A stretch of DNA of 35,619 nucleotides from Microvirga zambiensis WSM3693 (lineage in GTDB: Bacteria > Pseudomonadota > Alphaproteobacteria > Rhizobiales > Beijerinckiaceae): contig NZ_JAERQD010000055.1 of NCBI RefSeq assembly GCF_016735695.1, positions 1 through 35,619 on the forward strand. Reading direction: 5' to 3'. The position numbers and the translations under genes were made by a program. How positions within the stretch are numbered: position 1 is the first letter of the stretch; every line of letters begins with the position of its first letter. Below, in pieces: positions 17,274 through 26,157 of the stretch. A model generated the notes under the pieces. That model had not been told where the DNA came from, searched no databases, and worked only from the letters and a program-made list of their open reading frames with translations.

Positions 17274-17504
17274 ATGCTGCTCAGCGAGACAGCCTGCGAG
17301 ATCCTTGGGTACTTTCGTGAAACCCACCGAAAACCCGGCGCCCGCATGACAATGGCAACACTGGATGCGCATTTCGGGACAGATCCCGCTGTTGCCGTGG
17401 CCATTTCCGAGTTGAAGCAGCTTGGATACGTGACCGTCCCGGATGCTGGGACAGTCGAATTGACCGACCTTGGCTTCGACGCAATCCATCGTGGCGTTGC
17501 ATGA
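17274..17504 (+). CDS. Small winged-helix-like protein
   Basis: The 76-residue protein reads LSETACEILGYFRETHRKPGARM...LDAHFG...VAVAISELKQLGYVTVPDAGTVELTDLGFDAIHRG. Helix-helix-helix-strand-strand with 'ELKQLGYV' and 'LTDLG' resembles a small MarR/PadR-type winged helix, though there is no dimerisation region. The ATG at 17274 follows a GGAGG; an ATG inside that site (17262) is the alternative. It is the last gene of the cluster, 26 bp after the channel gene. Confidence 0.65.
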   Translation: MLLSETACEILGYFRETHRKPGARMTMATLDAHFGTDPAVAVAISELKQLGYVTVPDAGTVELTDLGFDAIHRGVA

Positions 17505-17836
17505 ACGTCGTCTCCTGGCATGTCCCTAAAGTATGCCGAATGCCCCCTAGAAAGGGGACCATAGACATTCCTGAGACGTTTCCAATTTCCTTGGATGGCC
17601 CCGAGCTGAAGTTGGGGATGGTGCGGCACACGCCATCACGAAAGCCGATCTTAGAACGCGATCCGCAAATCCAGGGGTTGCCACCTGACGAGTAGCTGAA
17701 GATGCGCGCGTTGGCTTTGGCCATGTCGGCGGTGAACTGGCGCAGTGCGTGACTCGCTATAGGCTTGCAAGCATATTCCTGGATCGAGGACTGAAAAGAA
17801 ATGTAAACACACCAGCTTGATCGGTCAGACGAGGGG
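17505..17836 (+). other. 332-bp stretch without a recognisable gene
   Basis: Base composition drops noticeably compared with the flanks. Both strands have open frames: plus 17501-17695 and a long minus frame containing ALRQFTADMAKANARIFSYSSGG. Neither looks like a known family nor has a ribosome site I can support. It borders the recombinase relic, so it is probably part of integrated foreign DNA. Confidence 0.4.
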
Positions 17837-18942
17837 TCATCCGTCCATGCCGAATGCGGGGCCAAGTGACACGCCGTTGCACAGTTTTTGCTTGCCGCTA
17901 CTGCTGGCACCGGACAGATATCGAGCACCTTTCAGATTTGGGAACGATATTGGCAGCACATCTGAGACCTGAGGCCTTGGTCGGGTTAGAGGCATAAAGC
18001 GGACATCCGAAAGGGCAGGGAATTTCCCTTGCTCCTCCTTTCCCCAAGGGCCTGCGGTGATGTCGATCCACTTGCCAAGTAGACCAGCAGCCAGCTCAAG
18101 GCCTGCTCGCCGGGTTGAGTCGCTGTCGTAATGCTCATCCCCGACACGCGTGCTGTTGTGTTGCAGTACCCCTTGCGTGAGACCGCGATGCTCCCCGCCA
18201 GAATACGTCACAGTTGTTCTTACAGCGCGGCGGAACGCATGCGGGCTCAGCCGGACCCCGATTGTGGGTTCGACGGCGTCGGTGATTGCAGCGCCGACAG
18301 CGAGTAGGTGAGGGGCTCTCCCGTGACAGCGATCCACAACGGGCCGGACATGTCCTCTAATGAGCAGTCCGGAAGCAATCGCGTGGCTTTGGCTTTGGCC
18401 CTTTCACAGTCAGCGGTGGCAACCTGTCGGGCCAGCAGAATAGACCGGTAGGTGGCGAGATATCGATCCACCAGTGGGTTGAGATAGTCCGCCACCTGCC
18501 TCTCGTCCACTCGGCCGCCCTTCGTGTCCTCGGCCTCGAGGATGATCCACCAGCTACCGTCAAGACGGCGGAAGCTGCTTCCCAGCATCAGCTCGCCCAA
18601 GTTCTTGTGGCGGAAGGGGTGGACCGCGAGCAGGGCTACCATCAGCCCATTGCGGGCCAGGCAAGCGCGTTTCTTCGGGCTGAGGTGGGTGGCGCTCTCA
18701 GCCTCCTTGAACAGAGCTTCCCCGGCACGTAGCAACTCACTGGTTTTTACGTGCTCGCGACGGCGCTTCGGGCGTGCTTGGGCCCGCAGGTCCGCCTCGA
18801 TCGCACGCAGCCAGACCAGGTCTCTCTCGGGCGCCAGGATCTCGGTCATCCGCCTCAGCTTGAACACGGACTGAGATCGGGTGACGCTACCCCAATGTGG
18901 TTCGACTAGCGCAATAAACCGCGCGACGGCCTCTGGAGCCAC
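17837..18942 (-). pseudogene. Site-specific tyrosine recombinase, frameshifted
   Basis: The first part (18942 down to ~18300) has a core-binding region and the N-terminal catalytic half: HPFRHKNLGELMLG (arginine I region), then WWIILEAEDTKGGR (catalytic lysine strand) and LNPLVDRYL. The frame then turns to nonsense after GPLWIAVTGEPLTYS. A different frame continues with AVGAAITDAVEPTIGVRLSPHAFRRAVRTT (the H-x-x-R box) and GDEHYDS, whose tyrosine is the likely nucleophile. One frame change near 18297-18305 joins them. About 80 unrelated residues follow the tyrosine. The N-terminus is also missing because homology runs upstream into the HTH fragment. It is probably an inactive integrase from a mobile island. 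Confidence 0.82.
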
Positions 18943-19022
18943 GCCAGAAAGCTTCGGCTCACCTTGAGGCGTGCGGCAGCTTCCTTTTCGGTCAGCAGCC
19001 TCTCAGATTGTTTGTCGTTCAT
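18906..19022 (-). CDS. Truncated excisionase-like helix-turn-helix
   Basis: A 38-residue frame begins MNDKQSERLLTEKEAAARLK and continues VSRSFLAW, the start of a MerR/excisionase-type HTH ('LLTEKEAAxxLxVSxSFL'). It has a strong GAGGAG ribosome site five bases before the ATG. Normally such proteins continue another ~30 residues; here the sequence runs into integrase code in a different frame ('KLSGVAPEAVARFIAL') and stops at 18906. This looks like a deletion fusing an excisionase start to the integrase body. Confidence 0.55.
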   Translation of the reverse strand: MNDKQSERLLTEKEAAARLKVSRSFLAWLQRPSRGLLR

Positions 19023-19241
19023 TGCATCTCCTCGATGGCCCATGGCCTACAGCCATTGACAAGAGGTGCCGAACAATAGCCCTCGATGCACGCCGCAAAG
19101 GGCGCATGCGCGTTTTGCTGATTTTGCTACGAAGAACGCCGTCCCGCAGCCCTCAGAGGCTAGTCGCGGCAGGCTTACACTCGCCCCCAAGTTGCTCTCG
19201 TGACGAGTCCGAACGCCGTCACTCCTCGGCGAGGAGAGCGC

Positions 19242-19811
19242 ATGCCGACAGATGCCGGTCCCGTCAGACCCCTTAGGCGCATTGAAGCCTGGCTGGCCCG
19301 CGAGCACTCGGACAGCCCGCCGCTTTTCCGTCCCGGGGCAACCTCCGGCACGCTCCGACGGATCGAGGCCCGGCTCGGAACGACGCTGCCGCTCGACATC
19401 CGGACGCTCTACACCGCTCATGACGGTCAGCCGGAGGGGGCTCCGAACCTGTACCTCAATCAGCGCTGGCTTCCGCTGGATGTCATGGCTGTGGCCTGGG
19501 AGGATCTCTGCCGCCGCCACCGTGACGCCTGCGAACCGCCCGAACAGTGGACTTCCGGCGTCACGAACGCTCTGGCGGTCTGGTCGACGGGTTGGCTTCC
19601 AGTCTTCGGCAGTGCGCGCGGGGATCACTACTGCGTCGACATCCGCATCCGCCCGTCGGGCACGTCAGGACCGATCATCTGGTTTCTCCATGACCAGCCC
19701 GAAAGGGCCATCTTCGCGCACAACGTTACGCAGATGCTGAAGCGGGTCGCCGATGGCGTCGAGACCGGAACGTGGCGACTGGATGAGGGATACGATGGTC
19801 TCTGCGACTGA
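19242..19811 (+). CDS. SMI1/KNR4 (SUKH) family protein
   Basis: The 189-residue protein has the SUKH-type pattern: IEARLGTTLPLDIRTLYTAHDG, then a LNQRWLPLDVMAVAWEDL segment. Beta-rich regions with WLPVFGSARGDHYCVDI and IIWFLHDQPE follow, the typical 'G...Y..D' strand pair. SUKH proteins are commonly immunity factors for contact-dependent or polymorphic toxins, and others have unrelated roles. No toxin gene is adjacent, so the partner is unknown. GGAG lies six bases before the chosen ATG at 19242. It sits next to the integrase relic, a typical place for cargo. Confidence 0.82.
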   Translation: MPTDAGPVRPLRRIEAWLAREHSDSPPLFRPGATSGTLRRIEARLGTTLPLDIRTLYTAHDGQPEGAPNLYLNQRWLPLDVMAVAWEDLCRRHRDACEPPEQWTSGVTNALAVWSTGWLPVFGSARGDHYCVDIRIRPSGTSGPIIWFLHDQPERAIFAHNVTQMLKRVADGVETGTWRLDEGYDGLCD

Positions 19812-20038
19812 TCAGGTCCGATGAGGCAATGCCGATCTGGATTGCTTCGCCTCCTCCGGTCCGGACGTGAAAGCAAGGGTTCTCCCGAGCAGGGCTCAGG
19901 GTTTGCCCCAATAGCCCACCGCACGGAGGCGATTGATAGTTTGGGACTTCGCGGCACGGAGCCGCGCCGACATCCGCATGAGCCAGCCGTTTCCGGCCGA
20001 GCCGGCGCCGCAGGTCTGAAGTCAACGAGGAGCATGAG

Positions 20039-21520
20039 ATGACGCGACGCTCGACACTGACCTTCGCCTCGCTGGCCATGGCTTTATGCCAGGTCTCACC
20101 CGCCCCGGCGCAGCAGTCCGCCGCCCCGCCGCTGGTCGAACAGCTCAACAAGGGCAACTGGCTGCCTCAGGCCGAGGCCGAGTCCCTGCGCGACGAGCTC
20201 TACTACCAGCGGGCCGTCCACGCCTACATGACCATGCTGCCCGCGCTGAACACCATCGGCATGCGCGATGGCTCGGAATCGACCTTCGGCAAGGGCTACA
20301 ACGTCCTGCCGATCTGGAAGGACCGCATGGACTCGCGCACCTGGGTGCCGACACCGAATGCCGACGTCGTCTATTCCATGAGCTATCTCGACCTGAAGGA
20401 AACCGGCCCGCTTGTCGTCGCAGCACCCCGCGACGTCATCGGCATGTTCACAGACTTCTTCCAACGCACGATCACGGATGTCGGCCTGATCGGGCCGGAC
20501 CGGGCCCGTGGCGGGCTCTACCTGCTGCTGCCACCGGACTACGACGGCGAGATCCCGCAGGGCTACTTCGCCTTCAAGTCGAAGACCTACAACGTCCTTC
20601 TGTTCTTCCGCACGATCATGGCGAAGGGCGACAATGGACCCGACCCGCGGCCCGCCGTGGCGCTAGCCGAACAGACGCGGGTCTATCCGTTGTGGGCGAT
20701 GGAGAAGGACGTCAAGCCGATGCAGTTTCCCAATGCCAGCGGCCGGCGCATCAACATGATGTACCCGGTCGACGCCGTGTTCTGGACCAAGCTGAAGGCG
20801 TTCGTCGATGACGAGCCGGTCGCGGCCATCGATTCCGAACTGCGCGGCGTGCTGGCCTCCATCGGCATCGTCAAGGGGCAGCCGTTCAATCCGTCACCCA
20901 AGCAGCAGGAACTGCTGAAAAAGGCGGTCGAGATGGCGCCCAGGATGATCCTGGCCTTGCGCCAGCTCGGCCGGCCGGACGAGCGCGACCGCTATTACAA
21001 GGACCGGCAGTATCTCAACACCTGGGCCGGAGGCACTGCCGAATGGATGCAGGACAGCTATCTCGACGTGAACCAGCGCGCCTCCTACTTCCAGATCGCC
21101 TATTCCTCCGCCCCGGCCATGGTCATGCGCACCCTGGGTGCGGGCTCGAAATACCCATTCACCTTCAAGGATGCACAGGGCGAGTTCCTGAACGGCTCGA
21201 ACAGCTACCGGCTGCACTTGCCGCCGAACCCGCCGGCCGCTCTGTTCTGGGCCGTCACGGCCTACAACGTTACCGATGGGACGATGGTCGAGACGCCGCA
21301 ACTCATGCCGTCGATCAACGGCTTCAACAAGGTCGCGACCAACAGCGATGGTTCCGTCGACCTGTGGTTCGGACCGTCGAAGCCGGCCGATGCCCCGGAC
21401 TCGAACTTCATCCAGACCGTCGGTGGCCGCAACTTCCTGGTGGCGCTGCGCCTCTACGGCACCGGCGTCGAGTTCTTCGACCAGACCTGGAAGCCGGATG
21501 ACGTCGTGAAGGTGAACTAG
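20039..21520 (+). CDS. DUF1254/DUF1214 domain secreted protein
   Basis: The 493-residue protein has a signal peptide (TLTFASLAMALCQVSPAPAQQ). A DUF1254 half follows (YNVLPIWKDRMDSRTWVPTPNADVVYSMSYLDL..., ~80-200), then a DUF1214 half with YSSAPAMVMRTLGAG, SYRLHLPPNPPAALFWAVTAYN and FNKVATNSDGSVDLWFGP (~350-490). Length and order match the family. Function is unknown; it is probably periplasmic. GAGGAG precedes the ATG. A decayed relative of the same domain class follows 48 bp downstream. Confidence 0.92.
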   Translation: MTRRSTLTFASLAMALCQVSPAPAQQSAAPPLVEQLNKGNWLPQAEAESLRDELYYQRAVHAYMTMLPALNTIGMRDGSESTFGKGYNVLPIWKDRMDSRTWVPTPNADVVYSMSYLDLKETGPLVVAAPRDVIGMFTDFFQRTITDVGLIGPDRARGGLYLLLPPDYDGEIPQGYFAFKSKTYNVLLFFRTIMAKGDNGPDPRPAVALAEQTRVYPLWAMEKDVKPMQFPNASGRRINMMYPVDAVFWTKLKAFVDDEPVAAIDSELRGVLASIGIVKGQPFNPSPKQQELLKKAVEMAPRMILALRQLGRPDERDRYYKDRQYLNTWAGGTAEWMQDSYLDVNQRASYFQIAYSSAPAMVMRTLGAGSKYPFTFKDAQGEFLNGSNSYRLHLPPNPPAALFWAVTAYNVTDGTMVETPQLMPSINGFNKVATNSDGSVDLWFGPSKPADAPDSNFIQTVGGRNFLVALRLYGTGVEFFDQTWKPDDVVKVN

Positions 21521-21568
21521 AACGCCACGGGATCGAGGGGCCTTTCCAAGATGCGAGAGGACTGCACC

Positions 21569-22530
21569 ATGAAGTCGACATCGACCACCCCTCAAGGCAC
21601 GACCCGCCGCGCCGCGATGAAGGGCGGCATTGGACTGGCGTCCCTTGCCGCGACCGGCACGCGAGCGGTCCTTCCCACTGCCGCGGCCACGGCCTCGGTC
21701 ACCGTCATGACCGATGCCGCTCAGGCGCAGCAGGCCGCGGCATCGCCCTGGAGCCTCACACAGCCCGCTACGGGCGTCCTGATGCATCCGGACTACGCCC
21801 GGACCATCGCGCAGATGGCCTATGTCTGGGGTGGCCGATGGTGAACATGATCAACCGCAGGGCCGCGATCACGCAGGCGCCGCAGCCGGGCCACCTCAAC
21901 GGCGTGCTGCCGGCCGCGCCGCGCGGGCGGATCGCCATGCTCGACGACTACATCGAGCCGTCCCAAACCTTCGTGACCTGCCCCAACCAGGACGTCGTCT
22001 ACGGTCTCGGCTTCTTCTCGCTCGACGAGGAGCCGGTCGTCATCCAGGTGCCGGACTTCGGGGACCGCTTCTGGGTCTATGCCCTGTACGATGCGCGCAC
22101 GGACCAGTTCGGACGCCTCGGCAAGCCTTATGGGACCAAGCCCGGCTTCTATCTGCTGGTCGGTCCGAAATGGCAGGGCCTCAAGCCCGCCGGGATCACG
22201 AACGTCCTGCGCTGCCCGACCTCGCTGGCCAACGCGATCCCGCGCGTGTTCCAGGACGATACGCCCGAGGATAAAAGCGCGATGCAGTGGGGGATCGACT
22301 ATTTCAACCGGACCGGGACGGCCAAATCGAACATGTTCGACAACCGGCCGAACGAGACGCAGTACTTCTACACCGACTACGACAGCGCGGGCGGGGAACT
22401 GAACGGCAACGGAAGCTACGAGATCACTTTCGCGGCGGGACAGGAACCGCCGGTCAATGGCTTCTGGTCGTTGACGCTGTACAACGACAGGCATCTGTTC
22501 TGCGCGATGGCAGCATTGGGCTTCTCACGG
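21569..22530 (+). pseudogene. Second DUF1254 gene, broken by frameshift, deletion and truncation
   Basis: The N-terminus is a Tat-like signal (TTRRAAMKGGIGLASLAA) and a start of DUF1254. At 21830-21838 the frame reads YVWGGRW and stops. One inserted T would restore the family's 'YVWGWPMVNMxNRRA', and the other frame continues exactly so (MVNMINRRAAITQAPQPG). Later FQDDTPEDKSAMQ joins directly to WGIDYFNRTGTAKSNMF, where intact relatives have a long stretch of roughly 100-150 residues; this suggests an in-frame internal deletion. The C-terminus stops shortly after GFWSLTLYNDRHLF instead of completing DUF1214. The convergent LysR gene starts its 3' end here. Clearly non-functional. Confidence 0.88.
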
Positions 22531-22538
22531 GCGCGCCC

Positions 22539-23438
22539 TCAATGTTCCCAATATGGCGGCTCTCCGAACGCCTCTCGCAAGCAGTCGGCAAAGGCTCGCA
22601 ACTTGGCTGAAGGCCGCCGTCCTTCCAGATGGGCGACATAGATAAATTCCGGAGCGGACCTCAGCCCAATCTCGATGACCTGAAGGCGGCCCCTCGCGAT
22701 GTCGGGACCGACGATGAAGGTCGGCAGGAGCGCAATGCCGATCCCTGACAGCGCGGCGTCCCGCATGATGTCGCCGTTGTTCACACGCAGGGCCGCCCGA
22801 CCGCGGACGACCGTTGCCCCGGTTGGGCCCGGGAACCGCCAATCATCGACGCCCCGGTTGGTATAGAAGATTCCGCGATGGCTCTCGAGGTCACCTGCCG
22901 CGACCGGTGTGCCATGCCGTGCCAGGTAATCCGGCGAAGCGACGAGAACCCGCCGACTTGGCGCCAGCCGCCACGCGACCAGCCGTGAATCCATGAGCGG
23001 ACCGTGCCGCACCACGGCATCATAGCCCTCCGCCGACACATCCACTCGCCGATCGTCGAGATCGAGTGTCAACTCGATGCCGGGATGCTTGGCGAGAAAG
23101 GGATAAACCGCCGGCCCGAGATGCATTCGGCCGAAGGTAACAGGCGCGGAGATGCGCAACGGGCCGACGAGAGCGCCGCTGCGCTGGGCCATTTCGGCGA
23201 TCGCTTCCTCGACCTCGTGGGCGATGCGGGAGGCTCTCTCGCGGAAGGTGATGCCGTCCTCCGTCAGGCTCAGCCTGCGCGTGCTCCGATGCACGAGCCT
23301 CGCGCCAAGGCTGCGCTCGAGTTCGACCAAGCGGTCGCTGACCACGGACTTCGACAGTCTTAGGCGGCGCGCGGCCTCGCTGATCGAACCGGCTTCCGCA
23401 ACGGCGACGAACGTCGCGATTCCATCGAGTTTCATCAT
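22539..23438 (-). CDS. LysR-family transcriptional regulator
   Basis: The 299-residue protein has a winged HTH at ~5-60 (FVAVAEAGSISEAARRLRLSKSVVSDRLVELERSLGARLVHR) and a periplasmic-binding-protein-like effector domain (~90-290), both complete. It is divergent from the alpha/beta hydrolase gene at 23574 with 135 bp between them, the classical arrangement in which LysR activates its neighbour and represses itself. The effector domain resembles the DNA-binding regulators of the 'LTTR' subgroup with EGYDAVVRHGPL. Start MMKLDG leaves two adjacent ATGs; either is possible. Its 3' end cuts into the DUF1254 relic. Confidence 0.93.
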   Translation of the reverse strand: MMKLDGIATFVAVAEAGSISEAARRLRLSKSVVSDRLVELERSLGARLVHRSTRRLSLTEDGITFRERASRIAHEVEEAIAEMAQRSGALVGPLRISAPVTFGRMHLGPAVYPFLAKHPGIELTLDLDDRRVDVSAEGYDAVVRHGPLMDSRLVAWRLAPSRRVLVASPDYLARHGTPVAAGDLESHRGIFYTNRGVDDWRFPGPTGATVVRGRAALRVNNGDIMRDAALSGIGIALLPTFIVGPDIARGRLQVIEIGLRSAPEFIYVAHLEGRRPSAKLRAFADCLREAFGEPPYWEH

Positions 23439-23573
23439 CGTTCGGACTTTCCGGAGGCCAGTTTCGCCTTTTGCAGCCTAATCCGGAAGATGCCCAAACG
23501 CTATCTCTGCCTTGAACGGAGAAGCGCCGGAAGCAATCAGGGCGAAAGTTCTGCCGTTGATCGGAGATGACAG

Positions 23574-24488
23574 ATGCTCAGGTTCGTACTCAGTGCTCTC
23601 GGAGCTGCGGCCCTCGCGCTGCCGGCCGCTGCGCAGGTCCAGTTCCCAGCCGCAGTCCGGACGCAGGAGATCACCGCCAACGGCGCCACGATCCATGTCC
23701 GCGTCGGCGGTACAGGCCCGGCTGTGGTTCTGTTGCACGGCTATGGTGAGACCGGCGACATGTGGGCGCCCCTGGCCGAGGATCTTGTCCGGGATCATAT
23801 GATCCTGGTTCCGGACCTTCGCGGCTTGGGGCTTTCCTCCAAGCCGGAGGCTGGGTTTGACAAGAAGACGCAAGCCGGTGACGTGGCAGGCGTTCTCGAC
23901 GCACTCAAGATCGATCGCGCCGATCTGGTCACGCACGACATCGGCAACATGGTCGGCTACGCCTTCGCCGTCCAGCACCCGGAACGCGTGAGGCGCTTTG
24001 TTCTGATCGATGCTCCCTTGCCGGGCATCGGTCCATGGGAAGAGATCCTGAAGAACCCGCTGTTGTGGCACTTCCGATTTGGAGGCCCCGACATGGAGCG
24101 CCTCGTTGCTGGCCGCGAGCGCATCTATCTCGATCGCTTCTGGAATGAGTTCTCAGCTACGCCCAGTCGCTTCTCAGAGGCAGCGCGGGAGCACTATGCC
24201 GAGCTGTACGCGTTGCCGGGCGCCATGCACTCGGGATTTGCCCACTTTGCCGCGTTTGATCAGGATGCCATCGATAACAAGGCGTTCCTTGCTTCCAAGG
24301 GCAAGCTCGGGATGCCGGTGCTGGCGATCGGGGGCGAGAAATCGTTTGGCCCGATGATGGCGACCGTGATGCGGTTTGCCGCCAGTGACGTGACCGAAGG
24401 GATCATTCCGGATTCAGGCCATTGGATCATGGAGGAGAACCCAACGGCAACGAGCGCAATGGTTCGCTCCTTCCTGACTTCCAATTGA
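23574..24488 (+). CDS. Secreted alpha/beta hydrolase, dehalogenase/epoxide-hydrolase type
   Basis: The 304-residue protein has a signal peptide (MLRFVLSALGAAALALPAAA). The alpha/beta fold shows an oxyanion site HGYGET (~55-60) and a nucleophile elbow HDIGNM with Asp at residue 122 rather than Ser. The histidine is near 283 in SGHWIMEENP. Asp nucleophiles in this context are typical of haloalkane dehalogenases and epoxide hydrolases. GGAG lies before the ATG. It is divergent from a LysR gene that may control it. The substrate is unknown; an exported enzyme with Asp nucleophile suggests detoxification of an epoxide or halogenated compound. Confidence 0.9.
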   Translation: MLRFVLSALGAAALALPAAAQVQFPAAVRTQEITANGATIHVRVGGTGPAVVLLHGYGETGDMWAPLAEDLVRDHMILVPDLRGLGLSSKPEAGFDKKTQAGDVAGVLDALKIDRADLVTHDIGNMVGYAFAVQHPERVRRFVLIDAPLPGIGPWEEILKNPLLWHFRFGGPDMERLVAGRERIYLDRFWNEFSATPSRFSEAAREHYAELYALPGAMHSGFAHFAAFDQDAIDNKAFLASKGKLGMPVLAIGGEKSFGPMMATVMRFAASDVTEGIIPDSGHWIMEENPTATSAMVRSFLTSN

Positions 24489-24684
24489 ACGACGCACCGC
24501 CTTGGCCATCTGATCGCGTGACAGGTCATCATGACAGAAGGACCGCTTCTGGCACGCGGCTGACCTTAGCCTGATTCCGCACTGCTGGGATGAGTGGACC
24601 ATCGTTCGGGCCTACGGGCTACCGAGATTGACCCTTGGAAGGCAAGGCTTTGGAAGGCGTGCAAGAAGGGCCTCAAGTTCTCAA

Positions 24685-25440
24685 TCAAAAAGGGATTGCG
24701 CACCCATCCCAGGCGAAGAATTGACCAGTGTGCGCCGCCGTCAAGGCATCCGTAACAGCGAGCAGCCGCTCAGCCGAGTAGGCTGGCGAGAACATCTCCC
24801 TGGTGCTGGCCTGAAAGGGATGGCTCAAAGCGGTATCGACCGTTCCAGGGTGAAGGGCGACACACACGGCTTCGGGCCTCTGGCGGCCGAGCTCAATCGC
24901 AAAGGTTCGCACAAACTGGTTCAGGGCTGCCTTCGACGCCCGGTAGCCGTACCAGCCCCCAAGTCGGTTGTCTTCGATGCTGCCAACGCGCGCAGAGAGG
25001 ACAGTAAAAACGCTTTTCCCTGCCTTCGGCACAAGGGGTAGCACATGCTTGGCCACAAGGGCTGGACCAATCGCATTGATGCGGAAACTCCGGGCGAGAT
25101 GCTCCGGATCAAGCGTGCGATAGGTCTTCTCGGGCTGGAGAGTTGCATCGTGGAGCAATCCTGTCGCCACCAGGATGAAGCGCAGAGGAGCGCCCTCACC
25201 AAGCTGCGCGGCTGCGGCGACAATGCTCGCCTCGTTCTCAATGTCGATCCGCCCCACCCGCACTCCAGGCCAGCCCTGATCGGATCCCGAGCGTGAAAGC
25301 GCATGAACGGTTTCAAACCCTTCGGATGCAAGAAGGTCTGTGACGGCGGATCCAATGCCGCCGGATGCCCCGATGACAACGGCTCGGGCCGGGCGTTCGA
25401 GACTGTTCAAGAGGAACGAGGTCGAGGAGGGTCGAGGCAT
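24685..25440 (-). CDS. SDR-family NAD(P)-dependent oxidoreductase
   Basis: This short-chain dehydrogenase of about 251 residues has GASGGIG (~25-31), a YxxxK active pair (YRASK in WYGYRASKAALNQF, ~165) and a preceding serine in LSARVGSIEDNR. Overall it resembles CsgA/C-factor-like proteins. The ATG at 25440 is chosen; a GTG nine bases upstream (25449) is an alternative, with AAAGGA only three bases before it. It lies about 29 bp after the response-regulator gene on the same strand, so it may be co-transcribed. Reaction unknown. Confidence 0.88.
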   Translation of the reverse strand: MPRPSSTSFLLNSLERPARAVVIGASGGIGSAVTDLLASEGFETVHALSRSGSDQGWPGVRVGRIDIENEASIVAAAAQLGEGAPLRFILVATGLLHDATLQPEKTYRTLDPEHLARSFRINAIGPALVAKHVLPLVPKAGKSVFTVLSARVGSIEDNRLGGWYGYRASKAALNQFVRTFAIELGRQRPEAVCVALHPGTVDTALSHPFQASTREMFSPAYSAERLLAVTDALTAAHTGQFFAWDGCAIPF

Positions 25441-25469
25441 CGCAATCACCGGTCCTTTGCGGCGTGAGC

Positions 25470-26117
25470 TCAGACTTGGATGATCTGCATTCTGACGGCG
25501 TAGCGAACCAGGTCGGGCAGGGAGTTGAGTTTCAGCTTCCGCATCGCGGCGGTGCGATGCGTCTCCACCGTCTTGACACTGAGGTCCAGCAGGCGCGCGA
25601 TCTGCTTGTTGCTTTTGCCCTCGGCCAAAAGTTGCACAACCTCCCGTTCGCGCGACGTCAGGCGCTCGGCAGTTGGGCTCTCCGGAGTCACCAGCCCCCC
25701 TTTGAGAAAGCCGTCCAGGACGACTTCCGACACGCGGCCGGCGAAGTAGGGCTTTTTCTGCGACAGGCTTTCGACGGCCGGGATGAGCTGACGCACCGCG
25801 TCGGACTTGAGCAGATAGCCGCGGGCGCCAGCACCCAGCACCTCCCTGATCAGCTCCTCGCTCTCGTGCATCGTGAAGATCAGGACCTCGGTATCCGGCA
25901 GGCTCTGCCGGATCCGGCGCGTCGCCTCGAGGCCGTTGAGTTCGGGCATCGACAGGTCGATGACGGCCACTTGGGGCCGATGCCGGAGGGCGAGCTCCGC
26001 GGCTTCCCTGCCGTTGGAGGCTTCCGCGCAGACCTGCCAGCCCACATGTTGTTCCAGGAGATCCCTGAGGCCACGCCGGACAATATCGTGATCATCGGCG
26101 AGAAGAATGCGGAGCAT
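25470..26117 (-). CDS. NarL/FixJ-type response regulator
   Basis: The 215-residue regulator has a receiver domain with acidic pair D8-D9, phospho-acceptor D54 (VIDLSMP), the T in IFTMHE and K in YLLKSD, all intact. A LuxR HTH follows (~145-210, LTSREREVVQLLAEGKSNKQIARLLDLSVKTVETHR). Its ATG lies 40 bp after the sensor kinase stop, with AGGA six bases upstream, so the pair is a two-component system. Target genes unknown; the downstream SDR gene may be one. Confidence 0.95.
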   Translation of the reverse strand: MLRILLADDHDIVRRGLRDLLEQHVGWQVCAEASNGREAAELALRHRPQVAVIDLSMPELNGLEATRRIRQSLPDTEVLIFTMHESEELIREVLGAGARGYLLKSDAVRQLIPAVESLSQKKPYFAGRVSEVVLDGFLKGGLVTPESPTAERLTSREREVVQLLAEGKSNKQIARLLDLSVKTVETHRTAAMRKLKLNSLPDLVRYAVRMQIIQV

Positions 26118-26157
26118 GATGGATCCTAGCCGGTTGATGACACCAAATTGGGGCTGC

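Noticed and set aside
24489..24684. Possible WGR-domain relic (RFWHAADLSLIPHCWDEWTIVR) after the hydrolase gene
   Set aside because: Resemblance rests on a short W-x-x-V-R-x-x-G stretch; the next lines do not match the domain and no start is visible.
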